In this document: positions 32,984-40,779 of the stretch, one piece after another
How positions within the stretch are numbered: position 1 is the stretch's first letter
How the letters are laid out: every line of letters begins with the position of its first letter
Origin: Chloroflexota bacterium
GTDB lineage: Bacteria > Chloroflexota > Anaerolineae > Aggregatilineales > UBA2796
Direction of reading: 5' to 3'
NCBI GenBank assembly: GCA_021325095.1
Contig: JAJPHV010000052.1
Coordinates: 1-64,000, forward strand
Length of the DNA stretch: 64,000 bases
Notes under the pieces: model-generated
The model's database searches: none
Seen by the model: the letters and a program-made list of their open reading frames with translations, nothing else
What the model was told of the DNA's origin: nothing
Position numbers and translations under genes: made by a program

Positions 32984-33931
32984 ATGCTTAAGAAAGTGAC
33001 GTTTGCTTTACTCATCCTGTGCCTGGTGTTGGGCCTTTCGCTGCCCAACGTCCTGCGTGCCCAGAACAAGAAAGTTTTCTACTGGATTTCGCACGGCGCG
33101 CCAACCGACCCGGTCTGGACGTACTTCCTTAAGGGAGCGCAGCAGTGGGCCGCCGACACTGGCAATGAGGTTCGTACCTCCTTCCACAGCGGCGACGTGC
33201 CCTCGCACCAGGAGGCCGTCCGTGCCGCTATTGCTGCTGGCGCAGCAGGCATTGTGACGAGCACCCCCGATCCGGGTTCTCTGACCCAGGTCATCTCTGA
33301 AGCTCACGCCAAAGGTATCCCGGTCATCGTTATCAACACCGAAGACAAGACCAGTGGCCGCGATGCCTATGTGGGTGGCGATAACGTGCAAATTGGCGCT
33401 CGTTGGGCGCAGTACCTGGTCGATAAGGGCTTTGTCAAGAAGGGCGATTTCGTATGGATGCCCGTCGAAGTGCCCGGCGCGACCTATCAAGTGCTCGAAA
33501 CCAAAGGTGTCGCCAGCGTGTTTGACCCGCTTGGCATCACCTATGAGATTACCGAGGCCAAGCTCGACCAGGCCGAGATCATCAGCCGCATGTCGGACTA
33601 CCTGACCGCGAACAAGGCCAAGATCAAAGCGATTATCGGCCTGGGCGACCTGGTGACGGGCAGCATCAAGCGCGTATTCGACCAGGTGGGCCTCAAAGCC
33701 GGAGCCATTCCGGTGGTGGGCTGGGGCAACTCGCCCGACACGGCCCAGGAAGTACTGGACGGCTACGTGAACGCGGCCATGTGGCAGGACCCGCAGGCTA
33801 CCAGCTACATGGGTCTCTCGATGGCGGCGATGGCGGCCAGCGGAATTCCACCGGGGTTCGACATTCTGGTCGGAACGCTGTACGAAAAGGACAAGGCCGC
33901 GACTTATCTCAAGATCATGCAGAGCAAGTAA
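32984..33931 (+). CDS. CUT2-type sugar ABC transporter substrate-binding protein
   Basis: 315 aa, Peripla_BP_4 fold. Signal peptide 1-27 ends LRAQ, no lipobox. The binding protein begins KKVFYWISHGAPTDPVWTYF; domain hinge segments GIPVIVINTEDKTSG and AIPVVGWGNSPDTA are typical of ribose- or fructose-type receptors. GAGGAA precedes the ATG. First cistron of receptor-permease-ATPase, the same order as the frcBCA fructose system. Confidence 0.92.
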   Translation: MLKKVTFALLILCLVLGLSLPNVLRAQNKKVFYWISHGAPTDPVWTYFLKGAQQWAADTGNEVRTSFHSGDVPSHQEAVRAAIAAGAAGIVTSTPDPGSLTQVISEAHAKGIPVIVINTEDKTSGRDAYVGGDNVQIGARWAQYLVDKGFVKKGDFVWMPVEVPGATYQVLETKGVASVFDPLGITYEITEAKLDQAEIISRMSDYLTANKAKIKAIIGLGDLVTGSIKRVFDQVGLKAGAIPVVGWGNSPDTAQEVLDGYVNAAMWQDPQATSYMGLSMAAMAASGIPPGFDILVGTLYEKDKAATYLKIMQSK

Positions 33932-33940
33932 AGGGGATCA

Positions 33941-33984
33941 CCTCACCCCCTGACCCCCTCTCCGAATTCGGAGAGGGGTGAGGC
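33941..33984. repeat. GC-rich palindromic repeat, copy 7, between receptor and permease
   Basis: The core 33955-33978 is a perfect 24-nt palindrome: CCCCTCTCCGAA followed by its complement TTCGGAGAGGGG. CCTCACC and GTGAGG flank it. It probably protects the receptor mRNA end, giving receptor excess. Confidence 0.75.
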
Positions 33985-34071
33985 TGGACAAAATGAGCTA
34001 TGAGGCTGGGGCGATGACACCAGCCTCATTCTGATTGTCGGTTTCTCGAGCAACAGCAATAGAAAACCTAA

Positions 34072-35058
34072 ATGCAATCAACCCCGCTCCCTCAACGACT
34101 CATCGCCCGTGCCGAGTTTGGGCCATTCGTTCTGCTGGCCCTCGAAATCATTATCTTCTCGGTGTTGTCGCGCGGAGCCTTCCTCGCACCGGAGAACATC
34201 ACCAACCTGTTTGCTTTCACGCCGGAACTGGGCATCATTGCCATTGCTATGACGATGCTCATGACGGCAGGCGAATTCGATCTGTCGGTTGGCTCGGTAT
34301 TTGGCTTTGCGCCGGTCATCATGTGGACGATCTCCAACAAGGGGTTTGGCTCCTTTGAGGTCGGCTTCCTGGTGGCGATGCTGCTGGCAGTTGTGATCGG
34401 CTTCGCCAACGGCTGGTTCGTCACCCGGCTCCGCATCTCGTCGTTCCTGGTTACGCTGGGGATGTTGTTGATTGTGCGGGGCATTGCGCTATACATCACC
34501 GCCGGTTTTCCGCAAGGGACATGGCAGGCCCAATCGCCCTTGATGCAGATTGTCGTCGGGGAATTCCTGGTCGGCGACGTGCGCATGTACACCTCGCTGA
34601 TCTGGTTCATTGTACTTGCGGCTATCCTGGGTTACATCCTCACACAGTCCAAAGCCGGAAACTGGATTCAGGCGGCTGGCGGTAATCCGGTGTCGGCCAG
34701 TGCGCGCGGTGTGCGCGTATCGCGCACCAAGATCATGCTGTTCATCCTGACGGCGGTGCTGAGTGCATTCGCCGGCATTGCCAGTTCGATCCGCGTCACC
34801 TCCGCCAACCCGAACAGCGGCACGGGCTACGAACTGGAAGTCATTGCAATGGTTGTGATCGGCGGGACAGCCCTGACAGGTGGGCGAGGAACGATTATCG
34901 GCACGATCCTCGGTGTGTTTATCCTGCGCCTGATGCGAACCGGCATTGTCCTGATCGGCGTGCCGGGTCTGGCATACAATATCTTTATCGGTGCGATCAT
35001 CCTGGGCATGATGGCCCTCCATTCCTGGCTCGAAAGAAGACACCACGCGGGGACGTGA
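34072..35058 (+). CDS. CUT2-type sugar ABC transporter permease
   Basis: 328 aa, about ten membrane helices, RbsC/BPD_transp_2 type. Characteristic segments: TAGEFDLSVGS (about 64-74), GFANGWFVTRLRISSFLVTLG, and ALTGGRGTIIGTILG near the C-terminus. It overlaps the ATPase gene by 4 bp (GTGA). Only one permease gene, so it presumably forms a homodimer. Confidence 0.93.
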   Translation: MQSTPLPQRLIARAEFGPFVLLALEIIIFSVLSRGAFLAPENITNLFAFTPELGIIAIAMTMLMTAGEFDLSVGSVFGFAPVIMWTISNKGFGSFEVGFLVAMLLAVVIGFANGWFVTRLRISSFLVTLGMLLIVRGIALYITAGFPQGTWQAQSPLMQIVVGEFLVGDVRMYTSLIWFIVLAAILGYILTQSKAGNWIQAAGGNPVSASARGVRVSRTKIMLFILTAVLSAFAGIASSIRVTSANPNSGTGYELEVIAMVVIGGTALTGGRGTIIGTILGVFILRLMRTGIVLIGVPGLAYNIFIGAIILGMMALHSWLERRHHAGT

Positions 35059-35834
35059 GCACAATGGCAGAAGAACTCGTTCGGATGGAGCACATCAGCA
35101 AATTCTTCGGGCGCGTGCAGGCGCTTAACGATGTGACCTTTGCCGTCCGAGAACGTGAGATTGTCGGGCTGCTGGGCGACAATGGCGCGGGCAAATCGAC
35201 ATTGATCAAGATTCTATCGGGCGCGCTCACCGCCGATAGTGGCGACATCTACATTCACGGCCACAAGGTCGATATCCGCAACACCACCGATGCGATTGCG
35301 CACGGCATCGAGACGATCTACCAGGACTCGGCGCTGGTGACGCAGCTTTCGATTGCGCGCAATCTGTTCCTGGGCCGCGAACCAGTCAAGGAGCCGCGCT
35401 TCCTGAACCGGATGGATCAGGAAGCGATGAACGCTGCGGCCAGCAGGCTACTCAAGCAGGTGGGCATCAAGAAGGACATTCCGCCGACCACACCGGTCAG
35501 CGCGTTGTCCGGCGGTGAGCGTCAGGCCGTCGCTATCGCCCGCGCTATGTACTTCGAGAGCGAACTGATCATCCTGGACGAGCCAACCAACAACCTGGGT
35601 GTCGAAGAGACGCAGGGCGTGCTGCGCTTCGTGCGCAGTGCCCGCGACTCCGGCCATTCGTGCATCTTCATCGCGCACAACATCTACCACGTGTTTCAGG
35701 TGGTGGATCGCATTGTGGTGCTGCGGCGCGGCAGAAAAGTCGCCGATGACATCGATCCGAAAAAGACGACGATTGAGGAAGTTGAAAAGATCATCACCGG
35801 GCTGGTCGAAGTGCCGCAGAACAACGCTGCCTAG
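35055..35834 (+). CDS. CUT2-type sugar ABC transporter ATPase, single-domain
   Basis: 259 aa. Walker A GDNGAGKST (residues 41-49), signature LSGGERQ (about 153-159), Walker B LIILDEPTNNL (about 174-184) and H-loop in FIAHN. Ribose-type importers usually have a fused two-domain RbsA of about 500 aa; this is a half-size form as in FrcA. GTG at 35055 is chosen for the 4-bp overlap; ATG at 35064 is possible. Confidence 0.92.
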   Translation: MSTMAEELVRMEHISKFFGRVQALNDVTFAVREREIVGLLGDNGAGKSTLIKILSGALTADSGDIYIHGHKVDIRNTTDAIAHGIETIYQDSALVTQLSIARNLFLGREPVKEPRFLNRMDQEAMNAAASRLLKQVGIKKDIPPTTPVSALSGGERQAVAIARAMYFESELIILDEPTNNLGVEETQGVLRFVRSARDSGHSCIFIAHNIYHVFQVVDRIVVLRRGRKVADDIDPKKTTIEEVEKIITGLVEVPQNNAA

Positions 35835-35837
35835 CGA

Positions 35838-36206
35838 AATTTGCCCGTTGGTTGATGTCCGGCGAGGCGTTTCTCACCGCAATGAACTGGCTGCGCCGCG
35901 CGCTCGGCCCCGACGCAGAGGACGAAGTGCACTGCATTTCGGACTGGGGTCACGATTTTCGCCCGAACTACCGGCGTATCATGCGGATTTTGCGGGAACT
36001 GCCGCCACGCACCGCCATCATCGGCACAACGGCCACAGCCAACACGCGCGTCGTCGAGGATGTGAGCGAGGGGCCAAGCTCCACGTCTTGCGCGGGCCGT
36101 TGACCCGCGAGAGCCTGAACCTGTATGCCTTATGCTGCCCGAGGCGGGAAGCGACTCCGGCTATCCGTTCGCGCTGACGAAAGGCATGGCGCGGGATGGC
36201 GGATAA
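35838..36206 (+). pseudogene. Decayed fragment of a RecQ-family DNA helicase
   Basis: The frame from about 35840 reads DEVHCISDWGHDFRPNYRRI, then GTTATANTRVVEDV, which are RecQ motif II (DEAH-type, here DEVH) and motif III. A frameshift at about 36070 moves to a frame reading LHVLRGPLTRESLNLY, and a second at about 36133 to LPEA before meaningless sequence and a stop. The N-terminal Walker A part and the C-terminal domains are gone. A dead remnant directly after the transporter operon. Confidence 0.82.
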
Positions 36207-36227
36207 GCAGCGAGAAACCTTACACTG

Positions 36228-36256
36228 TTGAACACATTGTATTGCATCAGTTAAAC
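36228..36256 (+). promoter_or_regulatory. Candidate promoter of the VapBC module
   Basis: TTGAAC (36228-36233), 17 bp, TTAAAC (36251-36256). AT-richer than the surroundings. No clean autoregulatory dyad could be seen. Confidence 0.35.
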
Positions 36257-36274
36257 TTCGCCACAGAGGGAGCG

Positions 36275-36538
36275 ATGATGGTGGAGGATACAGACTTGGA
36301 CGCACTTAAACTGACAACTCATGTAGGTGAGGACGGTATTCTCAAGCTCGACCTTCAGACAGGTGTGGTCAACCGTGATGTGGAAGTGCTCATTGTCCTG
36401 CAACCGATAGCACGTGAAACTACTCAGGATAAGGGCTGGCCTGTTGGCTTTTTTGATCGTACCTATGGCGCTTTGGCCGATGATCCTATTGAGCGTCCTT
36501 CGGAATTGCCTCCCGAGGAACGAGATCAGGTTGAATGA
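36275..36538 (+). CDS. vapB: VapB-like antitoxin
   Basis: 87 aa. It starts with ATG preceded by AGAGGGAG; the upstream open frame to 36125 belongs to the RecQ remnant. The N-terminal half (KLTTHVGEDGILKLDL) is a short beta-rich DNA-binding segment seen in antitoxins paired with PIN toxins. The acidic C-terminal tail (GWPVGFFDRTYG...) would wrap the toxin. Its stop overlaps the toxin start (ATGA). Lower GC than neighbouring genes suggests transfer. Confidence 0.8.
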   Translation: MMVEDTDLDALKLTTHVGEDGILKLDLQTGVVNRDVEVLIVLQPIARETTQDKGWPVGFFDRTYGALADDPIERPSELPPEERDQVE

Positions 36539-36936
36539 AGTACCTTCTCGATACAAACGCCTGTATTCGCTACATCAATGGCCGTGCGCCGCTGTTACGA
36601 ATCAGGTTGGCGGCAGTGTCACGCCAGGATGTCGGTGTCAGTGCAATCACCAAAGCCGAAATGTTCTATGGCTCGGCCAAGAGTCAAACGCCCGAACGAT
36701 CCCTGGAAAAACAACTTGAATTCCTTCATACTGTTCAATCGATACCATTTGATGACTTTGCTGCCGCTGTATACGGCAAGATGCGAATCGAACTTGAACG
36801 TCAGGGAACCTCTATTGGGCAACACGACATGCTTATCGCTGCCACTTGCCTGGCGAACAACCTGATACTGGTAACGCATAACACCAGTGAGTTTGGGCGT
36901 GTTGCCGGTTTGAAGATGGAGGATTGGGAAATCTGA
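36535..36936 (+). CDS. vapC: VapC-like PIN-domain toxin (ribonuclease)
   Basis: 133 aa PIN domain. Acidic metal residues: Asp6 in LLDTNA, Glu42 in KAEMFYG, Asp98 in GQHDMLIAA, with Asn116 in THNTSEF. VapC toxins cleave tRNA or rRNA when the antitoxin is degraded. Translationally coupled to the antitoxin. Complete and apparently intact. Confidence 0.9.
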   Translation: MKYLLDTNACIRYINGRAPLLRIRLAAVSRQDVGVSAITKAEMFYGSAKSQTPERSLEKQLEFLHTVQSIPFDDFAAAVYGKMRIELERQGTSIGQHDMLIAATCLANNLILVTHNTSEFGRVAGLKMEDWEI

Positions 36937-36999
36937 GTTGGCGAGCGGCCCGACTTTCCGTGCGGCTGTGCTTGCAGTGCCGAGGTAGGTTCCTTATCG

Positions 37000-38181
37000 C
37001 TAATCCTTCAACGGAATCGTGACCTTGATGCGCGTGCCGCTGCCGGGTGTGCTGCACAGTTCAAACGTACCGCCGAGCAGTTTGGCCCGCTCGTTCAGAC
37101 CGATCAGGCCATAGCGGCCTTCCGGCGTCTGTGAGGGATCAAAACCGCGCCCATCGTCTTCAACGAGGAGTGTGACCTGATCCGGCTGCATCCCCAGGGT
37201 GACGGTCAGGTGTCTGGCGCTGGCGTGTCGGTTCACGTTGTTCAGCGCTTCCTGCGCAATGCGATACAGGCTGGCCTCCACGCGGAAAGGCAGCGCGCGG
37301 TTCTCGCCCGTCGTGGTGAAGGCCAATTCCAGCTTCGACTTCCTGGCGTACTCTTCGGCCAGGGCTGACAGCGCTTCGGGCAGAGTGCGGCCTTCGAGCG
37401 GCGCAGCCCGCAGGTCGAGCACCGAGCGGCGCGCTTCTTCCAGGTTGGCGCGGGCCAGGGCCAGCGCGTTCTGGATCGGCTGGCGCGTGCGCTCGGCGTC
37501 GGCCCCGCCTTCGAGCAGTGCATCGGCAGTTTCCAGTTGAAGCGTGATGGCGGCCAACCCCTGGGCCAGGGTATCGTGAATCTCGCGGGCCAGCCGGTTA
37601 CGTTCCTCTGCTGCGCCAAACTCAGCCGTGCGGCTGAACAAGCGCGCCCGCTCAATGGCGATGCTCAACAGGTCGCCCACCGTGTACAGCAAGCGCAAAT
37701 CATCCGGTGAGAGGCGACGCCAGTCGGCGCTGGCAACGTTCAGCACGCCCAGGCTTTTGCCGTGCGCGTAAAGCGGGATGGTGGCGTGGTAACGCAAGCC
37801 ATCGGTTCCGGCCACCAGCCCTTTCAGCCGCGTGCAGGTGATGATGCTGACGTTGGCGGCGGTATCCAGGTCGCCCGCCTGGTACGCTTCCAGGCAGTAA
37901 CAGTAGTCGGAGCCGTTCATCCGTTCGGGCGAATTGGCAAGGGCAGGTGGCAGGTTCTGGGCTGCCACCAGGTACGGTTCGCAGGTATCCTCGCGCAGCA
38001 GCCATATCCAGCCCGTTTGCAGGTCCAGCAGTTCGGCGACCTGGGCCAGCGTGGTGTGCAACGCCTGAGACAAATCCACTTCGCGGTTAAGCGCCTGCGC
38101 GATTGAATTCAGGATGGACAGTTCACGGTTACGCCTGCGTAGTTTTTCGGTATCAGATTCGCCTTTCGTCTCGGCAGCCAC
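37000..38181 (-). CDS. NarL-type sensor histidine kinase with GAF domain
   Basis: 393 aa, no membrane segments. Coiled N-terminus (12-30), GAF domain (about 35-178), HisKA_3 domain with the phospho-acceptor His202 in AREIHDTLAQG, and a HATPase_c domain (about 290-393) with DDGRGFDPS and GLIGLNERAKLLGG. GTG start. No NarL-type response regulator adjoins it, so it is an orphan here; GAF ligand unknown. Confidence 0.92.
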   Translation of the reverse strand: MAAETKGESDTEKLRRRNRELSILNSIAQALNREVDLSQALHTTLAQVAELLDLQTGWIWLLREDTCEPYLVAAQNLPPALANSPERMNGSDYCYCLEAYQAGDLDTAANVSIITCTRLKGLVAGTDGLRYHATIPLYAHGKSLGVLNVASADWRRLSPDDLRLLYTVGDLLSIAIERARLFSRTAEFGAAEERNRLAREIHDTLAQGLAAITLQLETADALLEGGADAERTRQPIQNALALARANLEEARRSVLDLRAAPLEGRTLPEALSALAEEYARKSKLELAFTTTGENRALPFRVEASLYRIAQEALNNVNRHASARHLTVTLGMQPDQVTLLVEDDGRGFDPSQTPEGRYGLIGLNERAKLLGGTFELCSTPGSGTRIKVTIPLKD

Positions 38182-38507
38182 AGGGTCCCCCTTCTCTCCT
38201 TGAACGCATTATAACATGCTCGAATGGCCGTGCGGGCTGGCCCTCAAACGGCCTATCATTCGACCTGCCGGTGGAACGGATAGCGTGAGAGATCGCTAAA
38301 AACTTATATAAATGATGCGGCAGACTTTGCCCGTTCCGTATACTTCCTGATACACTAGCAGGCGGATGTTCATGAAAAGCTCGTACAGCCAGACCTCAAA
38401 GCACGGACATACACACCTTTTTTCCGAATCGAATGGCATATCAGGTCTTCGGCCTGGGGGATCGTGGGGATTTGGTAACACCTGCGGAGCATGATCAGGA
38501 GCGGAGC
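38182..38507. other. Divergent intergenic region between the kinase and PP2C genes
   Basis: Low-confidence rightward promoter TTGCCC (38327-38332), 18 bp, TACACT (38351-38356), for the PP2C gene. The AT-rich stretch at 38299-38312 could be a leftward -10. No RNA or gene recognised. Confidence 0.4.
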
Positions 38508-39602
38508 ATGGATTCAGATAAGACCGATAAGGTTCCGGTGCAACCGGAGCAGAAACCTGTGACGCCGGATGCGCCCAAGCCCGAAACGCCAGAGGCAAAG
38601 ACCAACACGGCTGTCGATAAGGCCCCGGGAAAGCCAGAACAGCGGGCGCCGGCTCCCGATTCCGCCAAAACTGCGACGCCTGAAATGGACAGCGACATTA
38701 CTGCCAAGCTTCCCCTGGAAGAGATCCGCAGTGCCGCGAATACAGAAACGCCCCGCGCTGTGACACAGGAAGTAGGTTGGGTCACGGATAAGGGAATGGT
38801 GCGCTCCAACAACGAGGACAGCCTGGCTGCCGTTACGCTCAACGAGGCGACCAACAATGCGGCGCAGTCCGTTGGCCTGTACGCGGTGGCGGATGGCATG
38901 GGCGGCCACGAAGCGGGCGAAGTCGCCAGCAAAATCGCAGTGCGCACCGTGATACGTAAACTGATGGAAGAAGTGACCGTTACTGACGAAAGCTTGCCGG
39001 AGAATTACCAGAACTGGTTAAAAAGCGCCGTCGCCCTGGCAAACCAGATCATCTACAACAAGGCCAATGAAACCAACAAGAGCATGGGGACGACGCTCGT
39101 TATGGCGGTGGTCGTCGGGCGGGACGTACACATTGTGAACGTCGGCGATAGCCGCGCCTATGTCATTTCCCCGACCAGCGTCCGGCAGGTCACGCATGAT
39201 CATTCGTTTGTGCAAGCGCTTGTTGATTCAGGCGCGATCTCCCAGAAGGAGGCTAACGAGCACCCCCGCCGCAACATTCTGACCCAGTCCGTAGGCGCGC
39301 AGGAAGAACTGACCATCGACCTGTACAACGAAACGTTGGGCAGCGATGAATGGCTGCTGCTGTGCTCAGATGGCCTGTGGGACATGTTGAGCAATGAGGA
39401 GATCGGGCGTATTGTGCGCAGCGCCAAATCGCCCAGCGAGGCGTGCCAGGCGTTGGTAGACGCGACTAACGCGGCTGGCGGCCACGACAACATTGCGGCG
39501 GTGCTGGTGCGTCTGGCATCGCCGCCACCAAAGGCAGAAAAAACGGCGGACGGCGACGATACGCTCATCCTGCCCACGCCCGCCCAATCATCCGAGTCAT
39601 AG
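38508..39602 (+). CDS. PP2C-family protein serine/threonine phosphatase
   Basis: 364 aa. A Pro/Lys/Glu-rich disordered tail (1-80) is followed by a PP2C domain (about 85-345). Metal-binding motifs are intact: TDKGMVRSNNEDS, AVADGMGGHEAGE, NVGDSRAY, CSDGLWDML and GGHDNIAAVLV. This contrasts with the degenerate domain in the 7.7-kb protein. The ATG at 38508 follows AGGAGCGGAG. No Ser/Thr kinase is adjacent. Cytoplasmic. Confidence 0.93.
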   Translation: MDSDKTDKVPVQPEQKPVTPDAPKPETPEAKTNTAVDKAPGKPEQRAPAPDSAKTATPEMDSDITAKLPLEEIRSAANTETPRAVTQEVGWVTDKGMVRSNNEDSLAAVTLNEATNNAAQSVGLYAVADGMGGHEAGEVASKIAVRTVIRKLMEEVTVTDESLPENYQNWLKSAVALANQIIYNKANETNKSMGTTLVMAVVVGRDVHIVNVGDSRAYVISPTSVRQVTHDHSFVQALVDSGAISQKEANEHPRRNILTQSVGAQEELTIDLYNETLGSDEWLLLCSDGLWDMLSNEEIGRIVRSAKSPSEACQALVDATNAAGGHDNIAAVLVRLASPPPKAEKTADGDDTLILPTPAQSSES

Positions 39603-39866
39603 GGCAGCTTCGGGCTGGCGCTCGGTCACGGCTGGAGCCGCGGGCAGCCCGATGTCACTGGTGCTTTTCGCGCTCGAATCTGCCTTGCGGAACCATACGG
39701 CGCCGTCTGTGCCGAGTCCGAAGGGTTCCCAACCCTCGCCAAGTAAAGCCTTGATCGTGGCGTCATAATCGCTCAACACGACGGAACGCGCCCCTCGCCT
39801 GGCGTCGCACATCCAGAGCCGCACCGTCTCCCCAAGTGCCGCAATAGACGCGAGTTTGTAATTCAT
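39597..39866 (-). CDS. Small hypothetical protein
   Basis: 89 aa starting at the ATG at 39866, preceded by AAGGTGGG. Its first two-thirds contain a compact alpha/beta-looking segment (YDATIKALLGEGWEPFGLG, AVWFRK) similar in style to small proteins of unknown function; the tail is disordered. It overlaps the PP2C stop by 6 bp on the opposite strand. Function unknown. Confidence 0.6.
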   Translation of the reverse strand: MNYKLASIAALGETVRLWMCDARRGARSVVLSDYDATIKALLGEGWEPFGLGTDGAVWFRKADSSAKSTSDIGLPAAPAVTERQPEAAL

Positions 39867-39954
39867 GTTTCCCACCTTGAATGAATCCGTCCATAGAACA
39901 TATATTCTACCACAAAGTGGTGTCAAGTACCGCAACAAACGGCCCGGCTTTTCT

Positions 39955-40656
39955 TCATCCTGGAGGCGCAACTGGCCGTCGAGAAGTGGTGTGAGCACTG
40001 CGCCAGCGGACTGTCTCCATCGAGGTGATGCAAACTGACAGCCATGCGCCGCCAGCCGCATACCCGGCAACCACGTCGCTGAAGTAGTGGACGCCCAGGT
40101 AGAGGCGGCTCAGGCCGATCAGCAAGACGAGCAGCAGCGTCCCAACGATGACGGCGATGCGCTGCCAGCGATGCTTCAGGCCGAGCAGGACGAAATAGGC
40201 CAGAACTCCGTAAGCAATCGCCGAGAACATGGCATGTCCACTGGGAAAACTGTAATTCGCAGCAGTCTGCAACGGATCAGCAAAGATTGGGCGAGGCCGC
40301 GCGAACAATTGTTTGAGCAGTTGGTTGAGGATTTCGCCACCTGCCCAGGCCACTACCCAGGTTACCAGATATGTCCAGCGCCGCTGGATCGCCAGGACAA
40401 CCGCGACGATGAGGACAATTCCCCACAGAACCTGGAAACCAAGCAGACTGAAAAAGAGGAAGATCGCTGTGGGCACAGGTCTGGCCCAGGCGTGCAGTGC
40501 CAGCGCCAGGTTTTGATCGAATTGCACCAGCGCCGCATTGTTCAGCACCGATCTCGCCAGCAAGCCAAACAGCAGTGTTCCCAGGACGATCACCAGCAAG
40601 CCCACGAACAGATGCAGACCGAGATTGCGTTGCGAGTCTGTTTGCGACTCTACCAC
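39955..40656 (-). CDS. PAP2-family membrane phosphatase
   Basis: 233 aa, about five or six helices. The three PAP2 motifs are all visible: K115...R120/R122 in KQLFARPRP, PSGH (138-141), and SRLYLGVHYFSD with Arg184, His190 and Asp194. Probably dephosphorylates a lipid phosphate, such as undecaprenyl pyrophosphate or phosphatidate, at the outer face. GTG start. Confidence 0.92.
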   Translation of the reverse strand: MVESQTDSQRNLGLHLFVGLLVIVLGTLLFGLLARSVLNNAALVQFDQNLALALHAWARPVPTAIFLFFSLLGFQVLWGIVLIVAVVLAIQRRWTYLVTWVVAWAGGEILNQLLKQLFARPRPIFADPLQTAANYSFPSGHAMFSAIAYGVLAYFVLLGLKHRWQRIAVIVGTLLLVLLIGLSRLYLGVHYFSDVVAGYAAGGAWLSVCITSMETVRWRSAHTTSRRPVAPPG

Positions 40657-40779
40657 CTTCGCACCACCTCGACTACCGGATACTTCTATTGTTCGTGTGT
40701 TATGTAACGTGTCAACTAAGGAATCGATGAGTCCCGCAAGGCAAGCGTGCGCGGACGGCAGGCCAAGAAAAGGGTGAGG

